Source of the DNA: Corynebacterium aurimucosum ATCC 700975
GTDB taxonomy: Bacteria > Actinomycetota > Actinomycetes > Mycobacteriales > Mycobacteriaceae
DNA length: 64,000 nucleotides
Assembly: GCF_007672725.1 (NCBI RefSeq)
Contig: NZ_VDTC01000006.1
Location: 62,001 to 126,000, forward strand
Reading direction: 5' to 3'
A program made the translations under genes and the position numbers. Under the pieces are notes generated by a model. The model had not been told where the DNA came from, searched no databases, and saw only the letters and a program-made list of their open reading frames with translations. Shown here piece by piece: positions 13,503 through 21,749 of this stretch. Numbering within the stretch: position 1 is the first letter of the stretch; every line of letters begins with the position of its first letter.

Positions 13503-14023
13503 AAAATACGTGTAAAGACTGCGGAAAAGAGCTGTCGAGTCGCCGCGCTGTTCGCTGTCGTGCCTGCGCGGATGCGTACCGCCATGCCTGTAGGAAGAAC
13601 ATCTGTGCTGATTGCGGAAAATCCTTAGGGTCAGGCAAAACCCGTTGTCGTGACTGCTATGTAGGCTATCTTCGGGCCACCGAGAACCACTGTGTGGACT
13701 GTGCAACACCGATTCGCCGCGGTCAGGTGCGCTGCCGTGCTTGCTACGTCAAGCACTGCGCAGCTCATGAGCTGCCGGCTTCATTTTGCGCCCGGTGCAA
13801 AGAGCCCTTGGCCAAGCGCAGCGCCAAGCACTGTAAAGAGTGCTCGATGATAGCCCGCGATGAGCATTACCGCGCGGAAAGCCAATATCTTCTTGAGGAG
13901 TACCGCTTTTTCCGGGGATTTGGATACGCCGAGGACAAAGTACACGCCTTGCTGGCCAATAAGCTCGGGCTCACCGTCAAAACTGTTCATCGTCGCCTTA
14001 CTGATGCCCTCGTTGCCGCATAA
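13499..14023 (+). CDS. Four-zinc-ribbon protein with C-terminal HTH
   Basis: From ATG 13499 (SD GGAGGG; ATGA overlap), 174 residues. Four successive ribbons each carry two CxxC pairs about 12 residues apart: CKDC...CRAC, CADC...CRDC, CVDC...CRAC and CARC...CKEC (about residues 5-120). The last 50 residues form a helical domain with an HTH-like end (LANKLGLTVKTVHRRLTDAL). The ribbons could bind nucleic acid or a host polymerase subunit, with the HTH giving DNA specificity. Phage-encoded multi-ribbon regulators of late transcription are conceivable here because it precedes replication and late genes. Function is inferred. Confidence 0.7.
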   Translation: MKNTCKDCGKELSSRRAVRCRACADAYRHACRKNICADCGKSLGSGKTRCRDCYVGYLRATENHCVDCATPIRRGQVRCRACYVKHCAAHELPASFCARCKEPLAKRSAKHCKECSMIARDEHYRAESQYLLEEYRFFRGFGYAEDKVHALLANKLGLTVKTVHRRLTDALVAA

Positions 14024-14121
14024 GCAGCCATTACATGAAAGGACAGGCCACCTATTAGCCCGCCGAGACCACCGCCTTAGCCCACCACGACCCGTAGAGC
14101 CACAGAAAGGAGAACCACACC

Positions 14122-15363
14122 ATGGCATGGTTGCGCATCGGTGACAATATCGTCACGCACCCCATGATGTCGAGGCTTCTTGTGGCTACCGGGCTAGACC
14201 ATCAACAGAAAAACGAAGCCTTTGGAGTACTTGCCCAGATTGCTGCGGGCTCTGCTGCTCACCTGACTGACGGCATTGTTGAAATGGGTTCACTTGCCCA
14301 AGTCGCACCAGGCCGCGAGCGTGCAGTCCTCGATGCTCTGAAAACCGCCGGCATCGCAGAAGAAACCAAACTGGATGACCGCTACGTCATCCGCCTTGTC
14401 CTCAATGATGAGGAATTCGTTCATATGCGCCGCCGGGAGGAAGTCGAACAAGACCGCAACCGCGCCAAAGACAAACGCACCCCGGGCCTACTTGCCCAGG
14501 TGCGTGTCCGCGATGGAGATGTCTGTCGCTGGTGCGCCAAATCAGTGTCCTGGTCCAACAGGCGCGGAAGGAGAGCCGCTACCTACGATTCGCTAACAAA
14601 GCACAAGAACTCGACCGTCGACACTCTCGTGGTCTCCTGCAAGACGTGTAATTCCCGCCGCGGAAACGGCGAGGAACTACACCTTAAACCAGAGCCCGAA
14701 AACCCAATTTATAGTCAGAAAACCGTCGACTTCGTCAACAAGGATCAGTGGTGTATCGACCACGGAATCCGCATCGAGCTATCCGCCCCACAATTGCCCC
14801 TCGACATCAGCCAGGACGCAGACGGTCAAGGCAGCGCCTTATCGGCAGCACACCTTGATTCCGGAGCGCCGGCCGACGTCCAGGAGCACAACGACGAGGC
14901 GGCTACTGCAGCACACTCAACCGGTTCGAGCGCCTCAACGGCCGGCTCATCGGTTGCAGGAGCGCGGGCCCCTCTCGATGATGAGATTCCCGAGTGGGTC
15001 ACCGCGAGCCCGGAAGAAATGGAGCGCATCATGCGCACTGCAGCACACTCAACCGGTTCGAGCGCCTCAACGGCCGGCTCATCGGTTGCAGGAGCGCAGA
15101 CCATGACACCGGAGAGCGCGACTACTGATCCCCAATCCGCAACAGGCTTGAGCGCCTCAACGGCCGGCTCGCCCGCTGCAGATGACGATCCACCTAAAAA
15201 CCTGGGTCGCGATCCAGGACGCTCGGGTGACGCGCCTGGGATCGTCGGGTCGGGTAGGGACGGGACGGGTCGGGAAGAAACGGTTAGGGCAGGGCACAGC
15301 TGTGCCAAACGCCGACGTAGAGGTTCTCGAGGTGGAAGAAGAAGGAGGTCAGTGGATGGATGA
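14122..15363 (+). CDS. Replication-type protein: winged-helix N terminus, HNH-like centre, repeat-rich tail
   Basis: ATG 14122 follows AAAGGAG; 413 residues. Residues 1-110 (MAWLRIGDNIVTHPMMSRLL...) resemble the N-terminal domain of actinophage replication-initiation/replisome-organiser proteins. Residues about 120-190 contain CRWC ... CKTCNSRRGN, an HNH-type zinc fold. From about residue 250 the protein is low-complexity, with repeats ending STGSSASTAGSSVAGA, and it ends in a very basic tail (CAKRRRRGSRGGRRRRS). The tail is odd and could partly reflect repeat-driven change. The next gene overlaps its end by 8 bp. Confidence 0.7.
   Translation: MAWLRIGDNIVTHPMMSRLLVATGLDHQQKNEAFGVLAQIAAGSAAHLTDGIVEMGSLAQVAPGRERAVLDALKTAGIAEETKLDDRYVIRLVLNDEEFVHMRRREEVEQDRNRAKDKRTPGLLAQVRVRDGDVCRWCAKSVSWSNRRGRRAATYDSLTKHKNSTVDTLVVSCKTCNSRRGNGEELHLKPEPENPIYSQKTVDFVNKDQWCIDHGIRIELSAPQLPLDISQDADGQGSALSAAHLDSGAPADVQEHNDEAATAAHSTGSSASTAGSSVAGARAPLDDEIPEWVTASPEEMERIMRTAAHSTGSSASTAGSSVAGAQTMTPESATTDPQSATGLSASTAGSPAADDDPPKNLGRDPGRSGDAPGIVGSGRDGTGREETVRAGHSCAKRRRRGSRGGRRRRSVDG
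14905..15170 (+). repeat. 61-bp direct repeat (two copies plus a partial third) inside the replication gene
   Basis: Positions 14905-14965 and 15037-15097 are identical over 61 bp, 132 bp apart; a 21-bp core of the repeat recurs at 15150-15170. The repeats keep the reading frame and encode Ser/Thr/Ala-rich linker. Iterated repeats inside a replication initiator gene are often origin iterons, but here they may be only a protein linker expansion. Confidence 0.8.
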
Positions 15364-15976
15364 TTACTTGATGGATGCTTGTGGTCGTGCCTTGGTGCGT
15401 CTGGCGTTGGATGGTCCTGGGCTTGATGAGCTTATGGAGCCGCGTCAACCGTCGAGCGGAGAGAACGCGGGTAAGCCTCCGTCGAAGCGGGAGTCTAGGC
15501 CGCCGGTGTCTTTGCCGCTGCTTGATTTGAAGCTGAATGCTTTGGAGGTGCTGGGCTATTGGTGCGGGTGTCTGGTTCGTGCTGTGCCTGAGTGCGGTTC
15601 GCTTCCGGCCGAGGCGTCGTTAGCTCAGCGCGCGGAGTGGTTGCGTCATCGCTTGCCGTTGCTAGAGCAGGTGGCGTGGGGTCAGCGTTGTGCTGAGGAG
15701 GTCATCGCGGTTGCTCGTGTGGTCTCGGATGTGGTGTCGCCGCCTGCGGGTGTGGGTGATCCGGAGCCGTTGGAGTTTGGGACAGCTCGTCAGATCGCAG
15801 CATGGTCAGCGTTGTTGGGTAGGCCTGTTTCCCGCGCGTCGATTCGGCGGGCAGTAGCGGATGGCAGGATTACCGCTGAGATAACACCGGATGGTCGCAT
15901 GCTTGTACGCCTGTCAGATGTGCTTGGTTTGTGCAGGTCAGGGAAAAGTGTTTACGTGGCCCACCCAGGGTGCTAA
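15356..15976 (+). CDS. Hypothetical protein with C-terminal HTH-like region
   Basis: ATG 15356 is set by GAAGGAGG 7 bases before it, overlapping the end of the previous gene; 206 residues. The C-terminal part (GTARQIAAWSALLGRPVSRA..., VADGRITAEITPDGRMLVRL) looks like an HTH plus a wing, as in small phage DNA-binding proteins. The N-terminal half is helical and hydrophobic in patches. It may partner the replication protein or regulate late genes. Confidence 0.6.
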   Translation: MDDYLMDACGRALVRLALDGPGLDELMEPRQPSSGENAGKPPSKRESRPPVSLPLLDLKLNALEVLGYWCGCLVRAVPECGSLPAEASLAQRAEWLRHRLPLLEQVAWGQRCAEEVIAVARVVSDVVSPPAGVGDPEPLEFGTARQIAAWSALLGRPVSRASIRRAVADGRITAEITPDGRMLVRLSDVLGLCRSGKSVYVAHPGC

Positions 15977-16058
15977 GCTTACGCTTGTAAGAGTTGGGCG
16001 CTCGGACTGGAATAGTTCGGGTGCCTTTTGTTGTGCTCGGGCACAAAGGGGGTGCGTA

Positions 16059-16331
16059 GTGTCGCGTACCGGTGATAGGGCCTACCGCAGGAAGCGTGCA
16101 CGCCTGCTAGCTCAAGATGAACTGGTGTGTGCGTGGTGTGGCCTGCTGATTGATAAGACGATGAAGGCGCCGCACCCAATGAGCCCATCGGCTGATCACA
16201 TTGTTCCAGTGGCTGCGGGTGGCTCCAATCTAGGAAGTCTGCAGCCGATGCATTTAGGGTGCAACAAATCAGCTGGTGCTAAAGGTTCGCGGCGTGCGCC
16301 GAAGAAGAACCAGCATGTGCGCGCGTGGTAA
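16059..16331 (+). CDS. HNH endonuclease
   Basis: A 90-residue protein from GTG 16059 behind AAAGGGGG. It contains CAWCG, the catalytic DHIVP segment (in SADHIVPVAAGGSN), then LGSLQPMHLGCNKSAGAKG, the complete HNH motif with zinc-binding CxxC...HxxC. HNH nucleases encoded just before the terminase cooperate with it in cos cleavage and packaging in many siphoviruses. This suggests cohesive-end packaging. Confidence 0.88.
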   Translation: MSRTGDRAYRRKRARLLAQDELVCAWCGLLIDKTMKAPHPMSPSADHIVPVAAGGSNLGSLQPMHLGCNKSAGAKGSRRAPKKNQHVRAW

Positions 16332-16446
16332 GACCTGGGGAGGAAACCCTCGGCGCGCCAGGCTCGCGAGGAGGGCTGCCATGCTGCGATCCCCCTCCGA
16401 AAAATAGGGTTTAACTGGGACTTTAGCGTAATCGAGGGGGTGAATC

Positions 16447-16836
16447 GTGAGATTTTGCGTTGCCTGCCGCACACCTCTGAGAGGGCGGCAGACGAAATGG
16501 TGCTCGGATAGGTGCAAAAAACGTGTTCAGCGCCATCCAGAGCGTTACCCAGAACTACAGACCGGGACTGGTGGGGTACATGCCAAACCACAGGGTTTAG
16601 CTGGTGTTTTTGCTGCTGCCTCCACCAATAAGGCGCTCGAGACTTACCAAGCACTGCGCGATCGCCTGGCCCTTGAAATTGATGAGTGCGACCAACCGCG
16701 CGACGTTGCCGTCTTAGCTGCACGCTTGGCCGACATCGTGGAAAAGATTGAGCTTCTCACCGACGTAGAAAAGGAGGGCAGTGCACTTGATGACCTTCGA
16801 CAGCGACGACAAGCACGACAAGACCGCGCCGGGTGA
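16447..16836 (+). CDS. terS: Terminase small subunit
   Basis: A 129-residue protein from GTG 16447 after GAGGGGGTGA. The N terminus has a treble-clef-like zinc site (CVACRTPLRGRQTKWCSDRC), followed by a helical oligomerisation region (ALRDRLALEIDECDQPRDVA) and a basic tail. Size, position between HNH and the large terminase, and 47-bp overlap with the latter fit the DNA-recognition subunit. Identification is mainly by context. Confidence 0.75.
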   Translation: MRFCVACRTPLRGRQTKWCSDRCKKRVQRHPERYPELQTGTGGVHAKPQGLAGVFAAASTNKALETYQALRDRLALEIDECDQPRDVAVLAARLADIVEKIELLTDVEKEGSALDDLRQRRQARQDRAG

Positions 16837-18283
16837 GTTGTTGGGCGCCCAGACACCTAGCTTCTTGACCAAGCCCTCAAAGCAGGCGGTAGACCACTTC
16901 GATGGCGCTGACTTTATTGACCTTGCCGCAGCGTTTGGCTTGGTGGCGGATCCCTGGCAGGAGGGAATGGTGACCGCTGCAATGGGGCGCGATGCCTCCG
17001 GCGGGCTTGCAGCCTCCAAGGTAGGTGTCTCCGTGCCGCGCCAAAACGGCAAGAACGCCATTATCGAAATCCTTGAGCTAGGCCAGGCCGTACTACTCGG
17101 ACGCCGCATCATCCATACTGCTCACGAGGTGAAAACCAATAGGAAGGCGTTTCAGAGAATCTCGGGCTTCTTCCTGAACCACAACGAGCTGAAAGCTCAC
17201 ATCACCACGCTTCGGCAGACCAACGGGCAGGAAGCTATTTTTCTCGACAACGGCGGTTCCATCGAGTTCATTTCTCGCTCAAAGACATCAGGCCGTGGTT
17301 TCTCCGGTGACACGCTGATTCTCGACGAGGCGCAGCATTTAACCGATGAGACGTTGGAATCATTGCTGCCGGTCATCTCACCGTCGAGTGAGCCGCAGCA
17401 AATCTTCACCGGCACACCGCCAGCACCCGATGACCTCTACGGTGATGTATTCCGCCGCCTCCACGACGCCGCGCACGCAGGCACCGACCCCACCCTCCTA
17501 TGGGCTGAATGGTCAGCCGCCCCTGCCCCGGACACCGTTGAGGTTGACGCTGACGACGAAACACTATGGCTGGCTGCGAACCCCGCATTGGGCAAGCGCA
17601 TCACCATCGGCGCTGTACAAGCTGAGCGCTCAGCTCTTTCAGACGCCGGATTCCGCCGCGAGCGTCTCGGGATGTGGGAGCAGGAGCGCACTAGCCGAGT
17701 CCTTCCCCTTGAAGACTGGGATGCATGCGCCGACTCCAACCTCGTCGACGACGGCCAACCCGTCGTCCTGGCCGTGGACATCGCGCCGGGTCGTGATGCT
17801 GCCTCGATTGTGGCCGCTGGTACCTCTGTTGACGGTCATCTCTGGGTTGACGTTATCGAGAACCGGCGTGGAACTCCTGATTGGGTGATTCCGCGTCTGA
17901 AGGCCATTTTGTCCAAGCAGGAGGTCAGCGCACTGATGATTGATGTCCTTTCCCCGGCTGGTTCGCTTATCGAGCCGCTGGAGGCGCAGGGAGTGAAGGT
18001 CTCGAGGACGGGCTCAAACATCATGGCCGCTGCGTGTGGCCAGCTCTACGATGCCGTGATGTCGCACGACCTTCGACACTTGGACCAGATTTCGCTCAAC
18101 CTGGCGGCTGCGTCTGCCCGTAAACGCAAGCTTGGTGATTCGTGGGCGTGGAACCGCGCTAATGAGGACGCTGACATTACCCCGCTCGTGGCTGCCACGC
18201 TGGCGCTCACGGGGCGGACCTATTCCAAGAAGAAGCGGCCGGTGCGTCCGGCTCGTCCGAAACGAAAGGTGGTGGTGTGGTAG
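16790..18283 (+). CDS. terL: Terminase large subunit
   Basis: About 497 residues from ATG 16790; the SD AAGGAGGG would also suit a TTG at 16787. The ATPase has Walker A (SVPRQNGKNA, about residues 81-90) and Walker B (TLILDEAQ). The RNase H-like nuclease domain contains the acidic AVDIAPGRDA site and later SALMIDVLSP. It powers DNA packaging into the prohead and cuts the concatemer. The start lies inside terS and the stop overlaps the portal start. Confidence 0.93.
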   Translation: MTFDSDDKHDKTAPGELLGAQTPSFLTKPSKQAVDHFDGADFIDLAAAFGLVADPWQEGMVTAAMGRDASGGLAASKVGVSVPRQNGKNAIIEILELGQAVLLGRRIIHTAHEVKTNRKAFQRISGFFLNHNELKAHITTLRQTNGQEAIFLDNGGSIEFISRSKTSGRGFSGDTLILDEAQHLTDETLESLLPVISPSSEPQQIFTGTPPAPDDLYGDVFRRLHDAAHAGTDPTLLWAEWSAAPAPDTVEVDADDETLWLAANPALGKRITIGAVQAERSALSDAGFRRERLGMWEQERTSRVLPLEDWDACADSNLVDDGQPVVLAVDIAPGRDAASIVAAGTSVDGHLWVDVIENRRGTPDWVIPRLKAILSKQEVSALMIDVLSPAGSLIEPLEAQGVKVSRTGSNIMAAACGQLYDAVMSHDLRHLDQISLNLAAASARKRKLGDSWAWNRANEDADITPLVAATLALTGRTYSKKKRPVRPARPKRKVVVW

Positions 18284-19695
18284 TGACTATTGCACTGAGC
18301 GATGATGAGCAGCGCCTGGTGAACCGGCTGGAAGAGCAGTTGGTGTGCCATCTGCAGGCCAACCGCCTCCATGAGGCTTACTACGATGGGTCTTTCGCTG
18401 CCCGCTTGCTTAATATCTCTACCCCGGAGCATGTGCAGCGCATGCTCAAGACTGTGTGCGGGTGGGCTGGTACAGCTGTTGATGTGCTTGAGGAGCGCCT
18501 GGACTTTCTCGGGTTTAGTGATGAGGGGCTGCTGGATATCTTCGACGCTAATGCGCTTGATGAAGAAGCTAGCCAGGTTCACCTTGATGCAATGATCTAC
18601 GGCATCAGCTTCGTGTCTGTAACTGCCGGCCGTGACAGCGAGCCCGCGCAATTGATCCGCGGGCATGATGCTAAGAGCACGACGGGCATTTTGAATTCAC
18701 GCACACGGCGGTTTGATTCCGCGCTAACGATTACCGAAAGCCGGGAAGAACACACGGTTGCCGAGTTGTGGTTGCCGGACCAGGTCGTGATGATTGAGAA
18801 GCACTTCTCGCAACCCTGGCGTGTGCTGGATCGTCAGTTTCACGGGCTGGGAATGGTGCCTCTGGTGCCTTTTGTTAACCGTCCTCGAACGGGTGCGCGC
18901 GGCGGCAAATCAGATATCACGGCAGCGTTGCGTCGATATACAGATGCCGCGGTTCGAACATTGATTTCGATGGACGTTAACCGTGAGTTCTTCTCCGCCC
19001 CACAGCGCTATGCCATTGGTATGGACTCAAGTGATTTTGTCGGCCCGGACGGTGCTCCGATGTCTCCGTGGCAGGTTCTTACCGGTCGGGTGTGGACTAC
19101 TGGCCCGGTGGATGAGACAGAGCGTGAGCCAAAGCTGGGGGAGTTTTCCCCGCAACCAGCTGGCCCGTTCTTGGAACAGATTGAAGGGCTAGCGCAGCTC
19201 GCGGCTGCCGAGGCTGGCCTACCCGGGCATTACTTTGGGCTGCGAGGCGACCAAGCTACGTCAGCAGATGCTATTCGCGCGATGGAAGCACGCTTGGTCA
19301 AGCGCGCGGAGCGGCGGCAAAAGTCGTTCGGGCGCTCATGGTCTCAGGTGGGTCGCCTTGCCGCTGCTGGTCGTGCTGGCCAGTCTGTTGATGAGCTATC
19401 AGCTGTGGGCGTTCGCTGGGGCAATCCGGCTACACCAACGGTTGCGGCCACGACAGACGCTGTGGTCAAGCAGGTTCAGGCTGGTGTCCTTCCGACGAAT
19501 TCACGTGTGGGTTGGGACAGGCTCGGCTACACCCCGCAGGAGCAGCGCATCATGTTGCAGGAACTAGCGCAGCAACAAGCAGTTCAGCGAGTGTCACTAT
19601 TGGCAGGTGCAGCCCAAGCAGACGAAGGCCAGCCTGCACAGTCTGATGAAGTTGTGGCAGCTGCTCGTGCTAACCGTGTGCCTGGGGGTGAGTAA
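18277..19695 (+). CDS. Portal protein
   Basis: A 472-residue protein beginning at a GTG that overlaps the terminase stop (18277, or 18283). The sequence has the SPP1 gp6-like portal layout: a helical N terminus, a beta-rich wing (IYGISFVSVTAGRDSEPAQL..., RTRRFDSALTITE) and the crown/stem helices (ALRRYTDAAVRTLISMDVNR), then YFGLRGDQATSADAIRAMEA typical of portals, and a Gln-rich C terminus. It forms the dodecameric DNA channel. The stop overlaps the MuF start. Confidence 0.9.
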   Translation: MVVTIALSDDEQRLVNRLEEQLVCHLQANRLHEAYYDGSFAARLLNISTPEHVQRMLKTVCGWAGTAVDVLEERLDFLGFSDEGLLDIFDANALDEEASQVHLDAMIYGISFVSVTAGRDSEPAQLIRGHDAKSTTGILNSRTRRFDSALTITESREEHTVAELWLPDQVVMIEKHFSQPWRVLDRQFHGLGMVPLVPFVNRPRTGARGGKSDITAALRRYTDAAVRTLISMDVNREFFSAPQRYAIGMDSSDFVGPDGAPMSPWQVLTGRVWTTGPVDETEREPKLGEFSPQPAGPFLEQIEGLAQLAAAEAGLPGHYFGLRGDQATSADAIRAMEARLVKRAERRQKSFGRSWSQVGRLAAAGRAGQSVDELSAVGVRWGNPATPTVAATTDAVVKQVQAGVLPTNSRVGWDRLGYTPQEQRIMLQELAQQQAVQRVSLLAGAAQADEGQPAQSDEVVAAARANRVPGGE

Positions 19696-20849
19696 TGCCA
19701 AACTATCGGCGTGATTATGCGGCATCCTTGGATGGGCTGCGCATGTTGGCTCAGCGTGACCTCTTGGCCTGGTGGAAGCGCACCGAAGGGCTGGGATTCA
19801 TTGCCCAGAAGGAGCTACTTGTGGAGCCATTTGCGGCGGTTGTGCAAGCATACGGCGAGCAGGCGGCGTATTCCGCGGCAGATTACCTGTTTCTAGACCG
19901 ATCCCTAGATGACACGCTGCGTGAACTGGAGTATCCGGAGGTCGCTGACCCCGTAGGGTTTGCGCAGGCCCAGGCCGCGTATAAATCGGCAATGTGGGTT
20001 GAAGATGTCGATGATGCCGAGGCACGAGCCTTGGCATTGCAGAAGCTGCAGGGGATTACGAACCGTCTTGTGGTAGCACCGGCGCGGGAGACCGTAGCGC
20101 GTGCGGTAATCACCGCGGGCACCCGATACGCGCGGGTTCCTGAGCCGGGGGCCTGTGCATTTTGTCTGATGCTGGGCTCGCGTGGCGCGGTCTATAGCAA
20201 AGACAGCGTCTTGGGCGAGGTTCGGCGTTATCACGACAACTGCCGCTGTCTTGCCATTGAGGTGAAAGACGATTCAGACTTGCCACAGATTAATCGTGAC
20301 CTGGCGCAGCTATCGCAGACATTGAATAAAGAGTTCGGGCGCTCAGCGACGGTGAATGATTGGCGGCAGTGTATTACTGCTCGCCGCCAGCAGGCCGGTC
20401 AAGACGTGGAGTGGCCACGGCTGCAGTACTGCCGGATTCCGCAGTACACGGGCGATGGGATGTCGGCAGTATTTCCAGGCGAGAAGCTACCTCCCCTGGG
20501 CAAGATGCCGGGGCATGTGCTGTATGGGTGGCGAGACCATCCAGGCCGAAACGGGCAAGGCTGGCCGCATGATGAAAGCCTGGCAGACGGGCATCGCTGG
20601 GACTCACAGCGCCCAGGGGCGTCGACATTCCCCAAGGAATGGACTGATCAACAAATAGTCGACGCTGTCAGAGATACGCTCGAGCAGCCAACTCATTTTC
20701 GAGCCGCTACAGTTCGACGAACCGTGTGGCGAGAGATTGACGGACTGACTGTCAGGGCGGAATATAACGTGAGGCCTGATGGTAAAATTGCCTTTAGGAC
20801 TGCTTTTCCAGTCGAAGACGTACCGAAGGGGGCTGAAGTTGCTCAGTGA
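19695..20849 (+). CDS. MuF-type minor head protein fused to an EndoU-like nuclease toxin
   Basis: 384 residues. Residues ~1-200 form a MuF/VG15-type head morphogenesis domain, with the diagnostic RVPEPGACAFCLMLGSRGAV and HDNCRC segment (Cys154, Cys157, His180, Cys183, Cys185). A linker (~200-270) leads to a C-terminal domain (~272-373): GHVLYG (His274), DGHRW (His300), TFPKEWTDQQIVDAVRDTL and RAEYNVRPDGKIAFRTAFPV. This is the pattern of bacterial EndoU RNases in polymorphic toxins (HILxG, GGH, FPxxW...I, V.P.G.I.TAFP). MuF-toxin fusions are known from temperate phages and are thought to be carried in virions. A small acidic gene overlapping the 3' end is the likely immunity protein. Confidence 0.88.
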   Translation: MPNYRRDYAASLDGLRMLAQRDLLAWWKRTEGLGFIAQKELLVEPFAAVVQAYGEQAAYSAADYLFLDRSLDDTLRELEYPEVADPVGFAQAQAAYKSAMWVEDVDDAEARALALQKLQGITNRLVVAPARETVARAVITAGTRYARVPEPGACAFCLMLGSRGAVYSKDSVLGEVRRYHDNCRCLAIEVKDDSDLPQINRDLAQLSQTLNKEFGRSATVNDWRQCITARRQQAGQDVEWPRLQYCRIPQYTGDGMSAVFPGEKLPPLGKMPGHVLYGWRDHPGRNGQGWPHDESLADGHRWDSQRPGASTFPKEWTDQQIVDAVRDTLEQPTHFRAATVRRTVWREIDGLTVRAEYNVRPDGKIAFRTAFPVEDVPKGAEVAQ

Positions 20850-21093
20850 CGAAGAGAACTACCGTCAGCTCGATAAGCTAATTTCGCCGTCGGTGGGCAG
20901 AGTCTTTGCTGAAGAAAATCTTAAGGCTGGCGAGCCCGAAGAAGCCATTGCGACGTTGCTCGACGAAGCGTTTACAGCAGGTTGCTTAACGGATAAAGCT
21001 GTGGAGTTTATCGAAGAAAGATATGACGACGGCCCTGTCTATGAGATGCTCGAGGCCCTCCAAATGTATAAGAACGAAAATAGCGTCGCCTAG
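20839..21093 (+). CDS. Probable immunity protein for the EndoU-like toxin
   Basis: An 84-residue acidic, all-helical protein (SDEENYRQLDKLI..., EEAIATLLDEAFTAGCL, KAVEFIEERYDDGPVYEMLE). The TTG at 20839 was chosen because GAAGGGGG lies 7 bases before; an ATG at 20779 would place 20 out-of-character residues inside the toxin gene. It overlaps the toxin stop by 11 bases and is followed by a terminator, so toxin and immunity are translated together. Acidity and position are the hallmarks of immunity partners; the specific immunity family is not recognised. Confidence 0.75.
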   Translation: MLSDEENYRQLDKLISPSVGRVFAEENLKAGEPEEAIATLLDEAFTAGCLTDKAVEFIEERYDDGPVYEMLEALQMYKNENSVA

Positions 21094-21134
21094 TCGGTAG
21101 GCTCTCGCGCCGGGTTCGAGTCCCGGTCGGCGCA
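21083..21134 (+). other. tRNA-like element lacking an anticodon arm
   Basis: GCGTCGC (21083-21089) can pair with TCGGCGC (21127-21133), six of seven positions including one G-U. A D-arm-like CCTAGTCGGTAGG (21089-21101) and a perfect T arm, CCGGGTTCGAGTCCCGG (21110-21126), follow, then a discriminator A. The anticodon arm is replaced by a few bases. It overlaps the end of the immunity gene and precedes a strong terminator. It may be a degraded tRNA or an RNA-processing signal. Confidence 0.6.
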
Positions 21135-21136
21135 CG

Positions 21137-21176
21137 AAACCCCAATTCTGTCCCTGGTGGGCAGGTTGGGGTTTTT
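21137..21176 (+). terminator. Rho-independent terminator after the toxin-immunity pair
   Basis: A perfect 9-bp stem (21137-21145 with 21166-21174) followed by a T run. It separates the packaging/MuF unit from the scaffold-capsid unit. Confidence 0.85.
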
Positions 21177-21212
21177 CTATGCCCTTTTACTTGAATTCCC
21201 AGGAGGAACAGT

Positions 21213-21713
21213 ATGAATGCCAAAAAGCTAGCCGAAGTTACCGAAGCCCAGGAGGCTAAGGAAGAACAGGCCCCTAATGCAGCTAATGCTGGTGGGGACG
21301 CGTCAGAGACTTTTGACCGTGCTTACGTGGAAAAGCTGCGCAAGGAGGCGGCCAAGTACCGCAATCAGGCCAAAGAGCTTGAACCGCTAGCGCAAAAGAT
21401 GCGTGAGCTCGAGGAGTCGAAGAAAAGCGACCTTGAAAAGGCTCAGGAGCGAATCTCCGAGTTGGAAGCGCAAGCTCGTGCGGCACAGGCCCAGGCAGTG
21501 CGCTCGAAGGTGGCAGCTGCCACCGGAGTGCCCGCCGAACTCCTGCCTGATAGCGGGGATGAGGAGGCCTTAACTGCAGCGGCAGACGCTTTGGTGTCAT
21601 GGGCGCATTCGCAAGTCCCTGAGAAGAAGGCAATGCCGGAGTCTAATGCGGCTGGGCGTGATGCGAGCGTGTCTGACAAGGATGCGGTTGCTCGCCAGAT
21701 TCTGGGGATTTAA
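21213..21713 (+). CDS. Capsid scaffolding protein
   Basis: A 166-residue highly charged helical protein from ATG 21213 (SD CAGGAGG). The centre is a long coiled coil (KLRKEAAKYRNQAKELEPLA..., KAQERISELEAQARAAQ) and the C terminus is disordered. Together with its position immediately before the major capsid gene, this matches GPO-like phage scaffolds, which template prohead assembly and are then removed. Confidence 0.88.
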   Translation: MNAKKLAEVTEAQEAKEEQAPNAANAGGDASETFDRAYVEKLRKEAAKYRNQAKELEPLAQKMRELEESKKSDLEKAQERISELEAQARAAQAQAVRSKVAAATGVPAELLPDSGDEEALTAAADALVSWAHSQVPEKKAMPESNAAGRDASVSDKDAVARQILGI

Positions 21714-21749
21714 CAACACACATATTCGACAGAAAGGAAGGTGCCGTAC

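Noticed and set aside
14905..15170. Possible CRISPR-like or iteron array
   Set aside because: Only two full copies, 132 bp apart and in frame inside a gene; no spacers of equal length. Kept as a coding repeat.
15182..15355. Upstream extension of the 15356 gene
   Set aside because: It lies antiparallel in frame to the repeat-rich tail of the previous gene, and the SD at 15341-15348 places the start at 15356.
20779..20838. ATG start for the immunity gene at 20779
   Set aside because: Would add 20 residues encoded within the toxin domain without an SD; the TTG at 20839 is better placed.
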